Assembly: GCA_029582265.1 (NCBI GenBank)
Contig: CM055823.1
Coordinates: 22,827,290 to 22,891,289 of the forward strand
Length of the DNA: 64,000 nucleotides
Direction: 5' to 3'
From: Zoroaster sp. YZ-2022
Lineage: Eukaryota; Echinodermata; Asteroidea; Forcipulatida; Zoroasteridae
Position 1 is the first letter of the stretch. Each line of letters starts with the position of its first letter. The notes under the pieces were generated by a model that was not told the origin of the DNA, searched no databases, and saw only the letters and a program-made list of their open reading frames with translations. A program made the position numbers and the translations under genes. Shown here piece after piece: positions 40,507 through 50,808 of this stretch.

Positions 40507-42873
40507 TTGTTGATTTTTTTATTGTTATTTTTGCGGCAACTGGAAATAGTTTATCAATCCATTAACTCCAAAATCACAACTGGTTCCTTCAGATTTGGTT
40601 TCGGAAAATGCTTTAATCCATCAAATGTAACTGCTTACATTGCAAGTTCTGCACACTCCAGTATGGGATTACTTTCATGTTATACCCTCCCTGCCCTTGC
40701 AGTAATTTTCCTTCTGTTTCAGTATGTGCAAAGCTACCCAAATGGGAAATTCCCTCACACAGTTGAAATTCCAGTTAATAACTACCTATTGTGGCAGTTG
40801 GGTTGCCCACTTAAAAGTGGACTTTCTGAAAATCATCTGGAATCGATTGTGACAAAACTTCTGGGAAGACATAAAATAGATGTGCATAAGGTAGATATTC
40901 CTCCCCTGCTAGCATGTTTGAAATTTAAGTTGAAGCACATGATGCTTCTTTGGAGAAAAAAAAGAGGTTCACATGTAAGGGATAAGGTGGTGACAAAATG
41001 GAAGACAACAAGCTATGCAATGACACTGGGATATAAAACAAATAGTCCAACTAAAAGGAAACTAAGAGAAGTTGAAGAAAAACTTAAGTCAGCTAAAAAA
41101 TATGCCAGACATCTTCATGCCACCAAAGTTGAGCTTGAAAGGAAAATTGACAAATTGATACAGCCAATGAAAAGAAAGAGGGGTGAACGAGGATGTAGTA
41201 AGGGAAAGGCTTGTTACAGCAGGTCCCATAGAAGAAAGGTGAAGAGAAAACGAATAGAGCAAATGAAACAAAGTGTAATTGATTTGTCAAAGGGCTACTT
41301 TACCCCTGTTAGCATTCGAGTGAAAGGTAGAAATGAACAGGCACTGAATATATCTTTTGAAGAAGGGTATATTGCCATTGATGAAAATCAGTTGTTGGAT
41401 AATATGGTATTTGTTCGAGACTGCCAAAATATTTCACGGAGGGCTTATCATGAAATGTCACAATATTTTGTAAGTCTGCCAAGAGAGCACAAAATAATGA
41501 GAAGAAAGAAGGAATTGAATGACATTTTCAATATCCATGAAATAAATGGTCAGTACATTGGTGTATGGCAGTCAATAAGAAAAATGCTTGTGTACAGGTT
41601 GTCAGAGTTGTTCAAAGATTCAGTGACAAAGAATGAAATTGTATGTGACGAAATAGTAAAGATTAAGATAAGTGGTGATGGTACAACAATAGGGAAGAAG
41701 ATCCATGTGGTAAATATCACATTTTGCATCATTGGTGAGAGGTCTACCTCGAAGGATGGTAACTATCTGTTAGCGATTGTACGTATGCCCGAAAAGCAAG
41801 TAGCTCTGACAGGTGCAATACCAAGTTTGATCAAAGAAATTAATGAAATGCGCACCATTTGTGTTTGTGATGAAGAACTAACTGTTCGTCTACATCTGGG
41901 AGGTGATTTAAAGTTTCTAAATCAGATGATGGGCATTGATGGCTTCAGTGCAAAACATAGTTGCCTCTGGTGTGTTTGTCCAAGTGAGTTGCGATGGGAT
42001 CACCAGAGGACTTGGTGTATGGTTGACAAAGAGAAAGGGGCAAAAACTGTCCAAAGTATCACTGAATGCTCTTTGAAAAAAGGAAAGGACAAAATCAACT
42101 GTTTTGGTGCACCACTTTTTCCATCTATACCAGTGGTGAATGTAATTCCTGATACCCTCCACTTGTTTCTTAGAATATCTGATCAGTTAGTGAATCACCT
42201 GCTGGTTGAATTGAAAACACAAGACAACCTGAAAAAGTATGGACATGGTTTTGATATTGCACAGTGTAAGAGTATACATGAATTTGAGAAGTTTGTACAA
42301 TCCATAGGCATAAGCTGGCAGTTTTGGATGGACAAATCATCAAAGCTGATCACATCAAGGGATTTTTCAGGACCAGAGCACCTTAAAATTTCTCAGAACA
42401 TTTCTCTTGAGAATTTTATACCTAACCACCCAAAACTTCTCAAGATTAAGCAGATTTGGTCCGATTTCACGACGCTGATGAATACCTTGAAAGGGTCACT
42501 CACTCTTTCAGAAATTGATGTTTTTGAAGACCATGCTAGGGCATGGGTTAAGTTGTATACACAAGTACACCAAAGCAAAGACGTGACTCCCTACATGCAT
42601 GTTCTCATGACTCATATCCCACAATCTCTGCGACTACATGGAAATGTTAGCAACTTCTCACAGCAGGGGTTAGAAAAACTTAACGACAGTGTTACATGTT
42701 GGTTTTTTCGGTCCTCTTGCCATGTAGGTTCAACCTCATTCAAGCAAATTATGGAGAAACAAAACAGAATCACAATGCTATCTTGTCGCTGCCAGCGCCA
42801 AATTGTTAAGGTAACATGTGGATCATGCAATGCTTCTGGACATAATACCAGAACATGCCCAACTGCCTCTTAA
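40507..42873 (+). CDS. ORF B: DDE/RNase-H-like transposase candidate with C-terminal zinc knuckle (788 codons, intact)
   Basis: Open from 40507; the first ATG is at 40663 (MGLLSCYTL), so the start is uncertain, and an acceptor-like AAATAG precedes 40553. A Lys/Arg-rich helical stretch covers about residues 170-265. The motif order is then SGDGTTIGKK (about 389), LGGDLKFLNQMMGIDG (about 464), CLWCVCP (about 485), PDTLHLFLRI (about 549, a DxxH motif) and FSQQGLEKLND (about 718). This resembles the D, D, C-x2-C, DxxH, E order of RNase-H-fold transposases with an insertion domain, such as Transib/RAG1-like and CMC-type enzymes. It ends CGSCNASGHNTRTCP, a knuckle like those of Mutator-type transposases. 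I could not place it in a named superfamily. Confidence 0.65.
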   Translation: MLIFLLLFLRQLEIVYQSINSKITTGSFRFGFGKCFNPSNVTAYIASSAHSSMGLLSCYTLPALAVIFLLFQYVQSYPNGKFPHTVEIPVNNYLLWQLGCPLKSGLSENHLESIVTKLLGRHKIDVHKVDIPPLLACLKFKLKHMMLLWRKKRGSHVRDKVVTKWKTTSYAMTLGYKTNSPTKRKLREVEEKLKSAKKYARHLHATKVELERKIDKLIQPMKRKRGERGCSKGKACYSRSHRRKVKRKRIEQMKQSVIDLSKGYFTPVSIRVKGRNEQALNISFEEGYIAIDENQLLDNMVFVRDCQNISRRAYHEMSQYFVSLPREHKIMRRKKELNDIFNIHEINGQYIGVWQSIRKMLVYRLSELFKDSVTKNEIVCDEIVKIKISGDGTTIGKKIHVVNITFCIIGERSTSKDGNYLLAIVRMPEKQVALTGAIPSLIKEINEMRTICVCDEELTVRLHLGGDLKFLNQMMGIDGFSAKHSCLWCVCPSELRWDHQRTWCMVDKEKGAKTVQSITECSLKKGKDKINCFGAPLFPSIPVVNVIPDTLHLFLRISDQLVNHLLVELKTQDNLKKYGHGFDIAQCKSIHEFEKFVQSIGISWQFWMDKSSKLITSRDFSGPEHLKISQNISLENFIPNHPKLLKIKQIWSDFTTLMNTLKGSLTLSEIDVFEDHARAWVKLYTQVHQSKDVTPYMHVLMTHIPQSLRLHGNVSNFSQQGLEKLNDSVTCWFFRSSCHVGSTSFKQIMEKQNRITMLSCRCQRQIVKVTCGSCNASGHNTRTCPTAS

Positions 42874-43900
42874 TTTGCAGCCAAGTTTACAATTATTTAA
42901 GCAATTCTTTCCTTCCTTGAAGTGCTTAATGTTCATGAAGTTGAAGATGTTTACCGTCAGTGTTAAGGCAAAAAGTTGTGTGGTTTGTGCCAAACGTTGC
43001 CATATTGATGCTATTTTCTTTGGGCAAAGTAAAATCTCATTAAAATGTTTTAAAATTTGAATTTATTGTAACTTGTTTAGCTGATACTGTCAACATGTGC
43101 AATGTTTTATTGAACACTATTAGCTGTAATATAATTTGTTAAGGTCAAACTAATGAACAATGTGTCATTTTCAGCAATAATGTTTCACTGTTCCCATTGT
43201 ATATGAACATTATAATGAATCATTTGAAAAAATATATATATTTGCTTGTCAGGTTAAATGTAAACTTCTAGGTTTTTTTTTGAGTGATTTATTATGTGCA
43301 ATAATTTTACAAAAATTGTACTAAGAGGCTTACCAAAGTTTTTTTTTTTTTTTACAACTCTACTTAGAGAGGGGATGTAGGGAGGGTGATGTATAACACA
43401 GTTCGAACACAGAAAGTGTTTCAGTAATAACATGAAAGGGATCAATTGAGAAGGGAGGAAAAATTCCTGGAAAACAAGAACTACTCATGTGTTTTTGTAA
43501 AAGGAAAATTGTTTGAATGGCCCTTATTATTAGCCCACTGCTTGCCAAATGTAAAAGCTTACATTTGCATTAAACACAATTATCTTGCTTTTTACATGAC
43601 TGTGAAATACTGTTTTTATCTGTGATACATGTACTGTACATGTGTGCAATACCAAAGACTGTTTCTATGTTTATGTTGATACAGTTTATTAAAAGAAAAA
43701 TTAATAGTGGAATTCTATGCAATTTATGAACATTTGTTTTATGAATTAATTTCGGAGAGTGTAGGTTTTCTTTAGTTTTGATTAATAGTAAATGAATTCT
43801 ATTTGTATATGATTGTTTATCTGTTATAAAGACGTTACATTGATGTTTTAATCATTGTTAAATGTTTTTGTTGTGCAATAAATGTGTTAATTATTATTAT
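42874..43900 (+). other. 3' flank of ORF B with polyadenylation signal
   Basis: Non-coding and AT-rich. The AATAAA at 43877-43882 follows a T-rich stretch and suits a transcript end about 1 kb after the ORF B stop. No terminal inverted repeat was identified. Confidence 0.45.
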
Positions 43901-44151
43901 ATGCACGTTTTCCTCGGTGATGTTTTGTGTGTGGTGTGTATTGACATTTAACAAATCAGTATTCCATTACGGAGCCATGCTTTATCTGAAAGTATTGGCA
44001 AAAAATAGCACTTTATCTCACGTTTTAATGTTTTAAACCACAACCATACAGTTGGTCATCGGTTAATTAAACTGCGAGTATCATAGTTACGCCGCGCCCC
44101 CCATAAATGTATCTTGTACTTGGTAATCCCCATATCAATGTGGTACAGTAT

Positions 44152-44319
44152 ACAAATATAACATGGTTTGAGGGTGGACAGTCGATATTAGCTCCCCGAG
44201 GTATTGGAAGTTGAGAAACTAGTTCCCGAGGCGAAGCCGAGGGAACTAGTTTCTCAACTTCCAATACCGAGGGGAGCTAATATCGACTGTCCACCCGAAA
44301 TAAACCATGTTATATTTGT
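44152..44319. repeat. 168-bp near-perfect inverted repeat (hairpin 1)
   Basis: Arms of about 80 bp run from ACAAATATAACATGGTTT to its inverse, meeting at CCGAGGCGAAGCCGAGG. The arms include GGGTGGACAGTCGATATTAG and GGAAGTTGAGAAACTAGTTC. Few mismatches exist, mainly single-base additions near the CCGAGG words. Able to form a cruciform. Confidence 0.95.
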
Positions 44320-44321
44320 TT

Positions 44322-44690
44322 TACTATACCTCATACATATTCACAATATTCTCTAGTTCGGCATCATTGAGCTTGGTAAATTAAAACGCGACATTTACGT
44401 GTGCCGCCATCATGTGTATGTGTACGTAGCTCGGGCGATGTTCGCGCGTGCGTACTACTGTTCCCCGCTGGCATGTTCCCGGATGCGGGGAACAGATCGT
44501 TGGGACTATTTCCCCGCCGGGACTGTTCCCCGATGCGACAGTCTACTACGCACTACTGCGCATGCGTATTTACCCTGTGCGTGAATACTCGCGGGCGCTT
44601 GGGAAATAGCAAAAATAGCATCTGGCACGTGATGGTGAATGGACCAGTGAGAATTCGGCTCTCGATCATGAATATGTATGAGGTATAGTA
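44322..44690. mobile_element. Inverted-repeat unit 1 between hairpins
   Basis: Ends TACTATACCTCATACATATT and its inverse. The interior is GC-rich with repeated GTTCCC(C/G)G(A/C)TG words. It could be a MITE; ORFs across it are short and unrecognised. Confidence 0.65.
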
Positions 44691-44694
44691 ATAT

Positions 44695-44862
44695 ACAGAT
44701 ATAACATGGTTTGAGGGTGGACAGTCGATATTAGCTCCCCGAGGTATTGGAAGTTGAGAAACTAGTTCCCGAGGCGAAGCCGAGGGAACTAGTTTCTCAA
44801 CTTCCAATACCGAGGGGAGCTAATATCGACTGTCCACCCGAAATAAACCATGTTATATCTGT
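44695..44862. repeat. 168-bp inverted repeat (hairpin 2)
   Basis: Almost identical to hairpin 1, 543 bp downstream in the same orientation. Confidence 0.95.
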
Positions 44863-44864
44863 TT

Positions 44865-45236
44865 TACTATACCTCATACATATTCACAATATTCTCTAGT
44901 TCGGCATCACTGAGCTTGGTAAATTCAAACGCGACATTTACGTGTGCCGCCATCTTTTCATGTGTACGTAGCTAGCTAAGGCGATGTTCGCGCGTGCGTA
45001 CTACTGGTCCCCGCTGGCATGTTCCCGGATGCAGGGAACAGATCGTTGGGACTATTTCCCCGCCGGGACTGTTCCCCGATGCGACAGTCTACTACGCACT
45101 ACTGCGCATGCGTATTTACCCTGTGCGTGAATACTGGCGGACGCGAGGTAAACAGCAAAAATAGCATCTGGCACGTGACGGTGAATGGACCAGTGAGAAT
45201 TCGGCTCTCGATCATGAATATGTATGAGGTATAGTA
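44865..45236. mobile_element. Inverted-repeat unit 2
   Basis: Second copy of 44322-44690, with the same ends and about 95% similarity by eye. Together the four blocks form a tandem pair of period about 543 bp. Confidence 0.65.
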
Positions 45237-45424
45237 ATCCGTAATATGACCTACAACGCGCGCGCCCTCCCCGTCGCACACACGCGCGAATCTTTATTTT
45301 TTGATCGCTTCGTGTGCACTATGTTCCGTTATGTGTCTGAACAACAACACAAGTACAGAACGATGATGAATGCATGCACGCGCGTACATATATCGGATGA
45401 CGAGAGGGACGTGTGTCTACGGAA

Positions 45425-45943
45425 GCGTTAAATGACCATAGTAAAACAAAATTACTCAGCTTAAGTCATTATGACTTAGGACTAAGTCTTAATTATGACT
45501 TAATATCTCATAATTATGACTTAATACTAAGTCATAATTATGACTTAATATCTCATAATGAATTAAGCCAAGTAATTTTGTTTCACTATGACCCTTTAAC
45601 GCTTTTGTATGTGTCTTTGGGCAAACTAAGTCATAATTATGACATAATATCTCATAATTATGGCTTATATGTTACGCTACATCACAATTATGACTTTACG
45701 CCAAGTTATAATTATGAAATATTAAGTCATAATTATTTTTTCACTTTAACGCTTCCGTATGTATCTGCATAATGCGTCCTTGCTCTATAGGCAAACTAAG
45801 TTATTATTATGACGAACGCTATGTTAAGTTATAATTATGACTTACGCTATGTCATAATCACGAGATATTAAGTCATAATTAATATCTCGTGATTATGACA
45901 CTGTAAGTCATTACGCTAAGTCATAATTATAAGTCATAATTAT
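45425..45943. repeat. Palindromic satellite, left block
   Basis: Repeats of TAAGTCATAATTATGACTTA and variants, bracketed by ACGGAAGCGTTAAA near 45420 and inverted copies (ACCCTTTAACGCTT at 45592, TTTAACGCTTCCGTATG at 45745). These flanking words look like terminal inverted repeats. The LTR element at 45944 interrupts it. Confidence 0.85.
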
Positions 45944-46046
45944 TGTTGTGATATATGTTTAGGGACTATTTCCCCCTGCGTAGTATTGTACAAGTAAGAG
46001 GTCTCCCGACCATTCTTGAGCTAGCAATAAAACAGTTATCACTTCA
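45944..46046 (+). repeat. 5' LTR (103 bp)
   Basis: TGTTGTGATATATGTTTAGG ... AACAGTTATCACTTCA; TG...CA ends, with an AATAAA signal near the 3' end. Unusually short for a Ty3/gypsy LTR. Confidence 0.9.
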
Positions 46047-46064
46047 TGGTGGCAGCGGTGAAGA
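46047..46064 (+). promoter_or_regulatory. Primer-binding site
   Basis: TGGTGGCAGCGGTGAAGA directly after the LTR. The TGG start fits the CCA end of a tRNA; which tRNA was not determined. Confidence 0.7.
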
Positions 46065-47559
46065 AATTAACCTGAAAACCCACCGAATTCTGACTGCACA
46101 TCGAGGTGACAATTGCTGCAACGGCCTGTGCAATTATTACAGCCATATCAACCAGCCTCCAAACGCCGCCAGTTTGGGCAGATATTAGCGAACATTTACA
46201 GTCACGAAAGACAGCCACTCCGACCACGTTGCTGTTCACTGCAATCACCGCACCATACCACACGGAGCCTTACCTAACCCAGTGAACGTACCGTACCGAC
46301 AACGGACACGAGTGTGAACGCCTACCCATCACCGTAGTTCTTCCCATGAGCCGGTGAGCCAACACCCCACGGACTCATCGCACAGCCCAGCCAACTCTGC
46401 CATATTCAGAGATCACATCGAGCTCCAGAATCACCGAAACGGCGAGTGAAACCCTTCCCACCATCGGAGGACCTAGATAACGGAAAATATACCGTTCCCT
46501 TCCCCTGTACACCGACGTTGCCCGAGGCCGACCAGCGACAACTAGCCCCAAACCCCAGCCGAGAATCAACAGCATATTCCCGCTCACAAACGGCTACCCA
46601 ATTGCACAACTACGAACGTTACACCCTGGATTTTCCCGCAACTAGCTGCAGACCTTGAGCCCCAACCTGAGAGGAATTCCCGGCAAAAAAGCCCACAGAC
46701 AAAGCCAAACCCACGGGCAAGAACATTGCATTACACTACAGTCAACTTCTAACGTTAACTTGGCCATCTCGTCGAGTTTCAACAACGGAAACTGACCCCC
46801 CCCCCCACCCCACGAGAACAACTTCCCATTCACCGGGCCCAGGAAAAACTGTGGAACAGCCATTGTAATTTTCACGGTATAGATAACTTTTATAGCGTCA
46901 TTTGACTCATTTTTGTAATAGTTTATAAATGTCAAAAACAGTGACAATTTCCCGCCATATTTGCACTACTTTATCACATTGTATTACTGTGTAATAACAA
47001 AATAGTTTCGTACCGCTCTCACACGTCAACAACCCCGCGTTGGTTCAGATCCGGATTGACCTTTGACCTTATCACTCCGCTCCGGGAACCCACTACACAA
47101 GATCACTTTCAAGGATATTACTCCGCGGACCAGCCGGAACTGTGCATCTCCAACTTTTATGAATAAACATTGGAACTGGACTTACAATGTGCACCGTACA
47201 TCATGAAAACACAAGACTTTCGGTGAACTATTAGATGAACACTATTGAACAATAAAGACATTGTAATTGATTACTGATTTTAGTTCTTCTAATTCAAGAT
47301 AGCATTCCATCGGTAGTAATTTATATTGCATTTCTTAATTTTCATTTCTGATTGCACCCTCCACTAATAGGTTTACTGCATTATATTTTTCAAATCAATT
47401 CAACTCATTCGTATTGCTTTTCGTATAATCCAATTGCTCATTTTAAAATTCCTATTGCTCATTTTAAAACTCCTATTGATCACTTTTGATTCAAATATTG
47501 ATTACAACTTTCAATATTGCAACCCACTTTCAGAATTTTTCCCCTCCCCACCCACAACC
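46065..47559 (+). other. Long 5' leader of the LTR element
   Basis: About 1.5 kb between the primer-binding site and the gag ATG. It has short ORFs (for example 46446-46658) without recognisable domains, a C-run at 46797-46808, and a T-rich second half with CTCATTTTAAAA repeats at 47438-47470. Unusually long; it may contain captured or regulatory sequence. Confidence 0.5.
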
Positions 47560-48435
47560 ATGGCTAAATTTCCAGAGATCAAGTGGGATGCCAAAGACAT
47601 AGCGGATGAATTTAAGATCTTCAAACAACGCATGGAACTTCCTGGACCAAAACATCACCGATCATGCAAACGTGCTGTAAAAATCCAAATAGCTGTTGGG
47701 AAAGAGGACCAACTAGACCCATCCAAACTGTGGGAACTCTTTGAGAAACAGCTCAATATCAAAGTAAATTTCCGCATTCATCGATTGGAAATGCTGAGGT
47801 ACCGACAAAAGGATGACGAGCCATTAGATGAGTTTGTCAACAGGTGCCGCCTCAAGTCCCATGAATGTGCCTACACCTCAGATGAGGCAACTGGGCGTAT
47901 TATCGAACTAGTAATCGCATCAACGAAATCTGACAGTTTCCAGCGAGACCTGCTGGACAAACCAAATGGCTACACCATAGAAGAACTTCTTCATGATGGA
48001 AGGAAGTACGAGGCACTCTCAGCAGGAAAGAAATGCCTCCAGTCACTCGACGGAGAGACATCAGCAACCGCAACATCCGTCGATGCCATGAGACCCAGGA
48101 AGAAATCCTGTGGCAACTGCGGCCTCAGCCATCCACCAAGACGCTGTCCAGCCTACCAAGACACATGCAAGGCATGTGGTTCCAAAGGCCATTGGGCCAA
48201 GTACTGTCGGAAAAGCAAAACCCCAGATCGTCGAAGAAACAAATCAGCCGATCGAACTGGTAGACGCCAAAAGCCGCCACGGCAGAGATCAACAAGCCGA
48301 CGGCCCTCGAAAAACCAGAATGATGCAAACAATGTGGACGAATACACGCTAGAAGATGACACGTACGATGTCGTCTACCACACAATTACCGTCTCCAACC
48401 TCTGCATGGACTCCATACGACGACAAAGCAATTAA
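47560..48435 (+). CDS. gag: Gag (291 codons)
   Basis: Starts MAKFPEIKWDAKDIADEFKI. The capsid-like middle includes PLDEFVNRCRLKSHEC. Two Cys-His knuckles follow: CGNCGLSHPPRRCP and CKACGSKGHWAKYC. A basic tail (KTPDRRRNKSADRTGRRQK) precedes a TAA at 48433. The protease follows in the same frame without a shift, so the TAA probably interrupts a once continuous gag-pol frame. Gag packages the element RNA. Confidence 0.85.
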   Translation: MAKFPEIKWDAKDIADEFKIFKQRMELPGPKHHRSCKRAVKIQIAVGKEDQLDPSKLWELFEKQLNIKVNFRIHRLEMLRYRQKDDEPLDEFVNRCRLKSHECAYTSDEATGRIIELVIASTKSDSFQRDLLDKPNGYTIEELLHDGRKYEALSAGKKCLQSLDGETSATATSVDAMRPRKKSCGNCGLSHPPRRCPAYQDTCKACGSKGHWAKYCRKSKTPDRRRNKSADRTGRRQKPPRQRSTSRRPSKNQNDANNVDEYTLEDDTYDVVYHTITVSNLCMDSIRRQSN

Positions 48436-48846
48436 GCATACACCACCCTTGATGTGATTTGTCAAAACCTTGAGGGAGTACGCCACTTGAAGCTAAAAGT
48501 GGACACAGGAGCAGGAGGCAATACCTTGCCACTCTGGACAATCAAACAAATGTACGGAGACAATTGGAAATCCCACATCAAGCCGGTGGAAGTAAAACTA
48601 ACCGCCTACAACGGCACTGTCATACAATGTCTCGGTTGCATCGAGATTCTGTGCCGTTATAAACAGCCAGAGTGGATACGTAGCAACTTCTACATTGTCC
48701 CTGGGCCCGCCATCGCCGGTCTTCCCATATACCGCGAGCTCCAGGTTGTGACCATCCATTCCACTGTGATGTCAGCTCAACATCAAACCCAAGATAATCC
48801 ACAGCCTACAGCTGAGCCACTTAAAGCGACAGTGGTGAATAAGTAG
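48436..48846 (+). pseudogene. Aspartic protease region
   Basis: Same frame as gag. LKLKVDTGAGGNTLPL carries the DTGA active site, and a later FYIVPGPAIAGLP fits the second half of a retropepsin. It ends at a TAG (48844-48846), after which the reverse transcriptase continues in frame. Confidence 0.75.
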
Positions 48847-50808
48847 TCTCACCTACAGTGTAGACCTATTAACTCAGTCAACGACCTCAAGCAGCTATTT
48901 CCCAATCAGTTTGACACGATTGGCAGCTTCAACGTTAAAGCGAGTCTCCATCTGAAGGAAGGTGCTGAACCGACCATAAATGCACCACGGAAGTGCAGCG
49001 TGCACCTTAAGCCAAAACTCGAGGCAGAAATCAACAGGATGGAAGAAATTGGGGTCATTCAGAAGGTTACACACCACACCGACTGGTGTAGTTCCATTAC
49101 TACCAGCCTGAAACAAGATGGCTCCCTCCGGGTTTGCCTAGACCCGAAACGACTGAATCAGAGTCTCAAGAGATGCCCGCACAAAATACCAACGCTTGAG
49201 GAACTTAACCCCGCGTTTGCCAATGCCAAGTACTTCTCCAAGCTTGATGCCAAGGCCGGGTACTGGGCTGTACACTTGAAAGAAGACTCGCAAGAGCTAA
49301 CAACGTTTAGGACACCTTTTGGACGCTACTGTTTCCAACGCCTACCTTTCGGACTATCCATCAGCCAGGACATTTTTCAACAGTGCATGGATGACATTAT
49401 TGCACAAGTGCCAGGATGTGTTGGTATAGCCGATGATATCGCGGTCGTAGGTCGAACAGAGAAAGAACATGACACCAATCTCATACGCTTATTTGAAACA
49501 GCCCAAAAGGAAGGACTTGTCTTCAACAGTTCCAAATGCCGCATCAAGACCGAAGAAATCAACTTCTTCGGATCCCTCTACTCGGCAACCGGTATCCGAC
49601 CTGACCCAAGTAGAGTCGAAGACATACATAACCTACCAACGCCACAGGATAAAGAAGACTTACAGAAGTTCCTGGGCATTATCACATACGTCTTTGCATA
49701 CATCCCAAACTTGGCTGACCGGGCGGTGAACCTTAGAGAGCTCCTGAAGAAGAACGTACCGTTCATTTGGCAAGAAGACCACCAGGCAGCTTTCGAAGCC
49801 CTCAAGTACTCGATAACAGCAGATGCGAGTCTACAATTTTTTGACCCGGAAGTGCCCACAGTCCTCGAAGTGGACGCATCGCAGAAAGGCCTTGGGGCGT
49901 GCCTACTGCAAAATGACAAACCGGTGGCATTTGCATCCAAAAGTCTATCTTCAGCGCAAAGGTCGTATTCCAACATAGAGCGTGAGACCCTTGCCCTTGT
50001 CTTTGGAATAACAAGATTCCACAACTACATATTCGGCAAGGAGTTTGTAGTCAACACCGACCACAAACCTCTGGAGATGATATGGAGAAAGCCACTATCC
50101 AGTGCACCACCACGTTTGCAACGACTGCTGATCAAGGTTCAGGGCTATAACTTTGATGTCCACTACAAACCTGGACGCACCATGATCTTATCAGACGCCC
50201 TCAGCAGATTGCCGAACCCCAGCAAAACGGACGACATAGCCCTTGACAAGTTAGTAGATAGCATGTACGTAGCTGAAGGACCAGAAATCCAACAAATTGA
50301 CCTCCTCCACTTTGGCGAAACCAAGCAAACAGCACTCAAGGAGGAAACTATCCGTGACCCTATCCTCTCTGCGCTCAGTCAAGTGATCTACACTGGGTGG
50401 CCAGACACCATCACCGAACTACCTCGAGACCTAAGACCCTACTGGTCGTACAGAGATGAGTTGGGACTATCAAGTGGAGTAATCTTCAAAGGCAAACAGG
50501 TTATCATCCCTACCGCACTTCAAAGTGACATCCTACGTCAACTACATACAGGCCACATGGGGATAGAAAAAACTAGACGCCTCGCCAGAGAATCGGTATA
50601 CTGGCCGAACATCAATCGACACATTGATGATCTTGTCAAGTCATGCAACCTCTGCCAGGAGAACCAACCAAAGCAGCAGAAGGAACCACTGGAGCCCCAT
50701 GCCATTCCGCCCACACCATGGACGAAACTAGGCACAGACCTGTTCGAGATTGACGGAACAACATGTCCTCATCGTGGATTACCACTCAAAATTCCCTGTT
50801 GTCCATAA
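48847..50808 (+). CDS. pol: Pol: reverse transcriptase, RNase H and integrase N-terminal part
   Basis: Reverse transcriptase: HHTDWCSSITTSLKQDGSLR, VCLDPKRLN, FSKLDAKAGYWAV, LPFGLSISQDIFQQ, and GIADDIAVVG as the catalytic Asp pair (49432-49437). RNase H: LEVDASQKGLGACLL, SNIERETLALVFG and NTDHKPLEMIW. The integrase zinc domain HHCC lies in HTGHMGIEKTRRL and CNLCQ (50546-50660), followed by GTDLFEID with the first catalytic Asp. A one-base insertion near 50757 ends the frame at 50808. Confidence 0.85.
   Translation, partial: SHLQCRPINSVNDLKQLFPNQFDTIGSFNVKASLHLKEGAEPTINAPRKCSVHLKPKLEAEINRMEEIGVIQKVTHHTDWCSSITTSLKQDGSLRVCLDPKRLNQSLKRCPHKIPTLEELNPAFANAKYFSKLDAKAGYWAVHLKEDSQELTTFRTPFGRYCFQRLPFGLSISQDIFQQCMDDIIAQVPGCVGIADDIAVVGRTEKEHDTNLIRLFETAQKEGLVFNSSKCRIKTEEINFFGSLYSATGIRPDPSRVEDIHNLPTPQDKEDLQKFLGIITYVFAYIPNLADRAVNLRELLKKNVPFIWQEDHQAAFEALKYSITADASLQFFDPEVPTVLEVDASQKGLGACLLQNDKPVAFASKSLSSAQRSYSNIERETLALVFGITRFHNYIFGKEFVVNTDHKPLEMIWRKPLSSAPPRLQRLLIKVQGYNFDVHYKPGRTMILSDALSRLPNPSKTDDIALDKLVDSMYVAEGPEIQQIDLLHFGETKQTALKEETIRDPILSALSQVIYTGWPDTITELPRDLRPYWSYRDELGLSSGVIFKGKQVIIPTALQSDILRQLHTGHMGIEKTRRLARESVYWPNINRHIDDLVKSCNLCQENQPKQQKEPLEPHAIPPTPWTKLGTDLFEIDGTTCPHRGLPLKIPCCP

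Larger units (their letters stand above)
36951..40911 (+). repeat. Large duplication, copy 2
   Basis: Partner of 19472-23433. Unlike copy 1, it is not truncated at the right end but continues into the full ORF B, so this copy preserves the original junction. The left flank is visible here too (interrupted gag). Confidence 0.9.

Noticed and set aside
44067..45281. Several 60-95 codon ORFs in the hairpin region, repeated in both copies
   Set aside because: They overlap long inverted repeats in several frames and strands, with no domain. Their repetition only reflects the tandem duplication.
48433..48846. Programmed stop-codon readthrough between gag, protease and polymerase
   Set aside because: Two different stops (TAA and TAG) at two junctions, together with frameshifts and a catalytic substitution downstream, fit ordinary decay of a single frame better.
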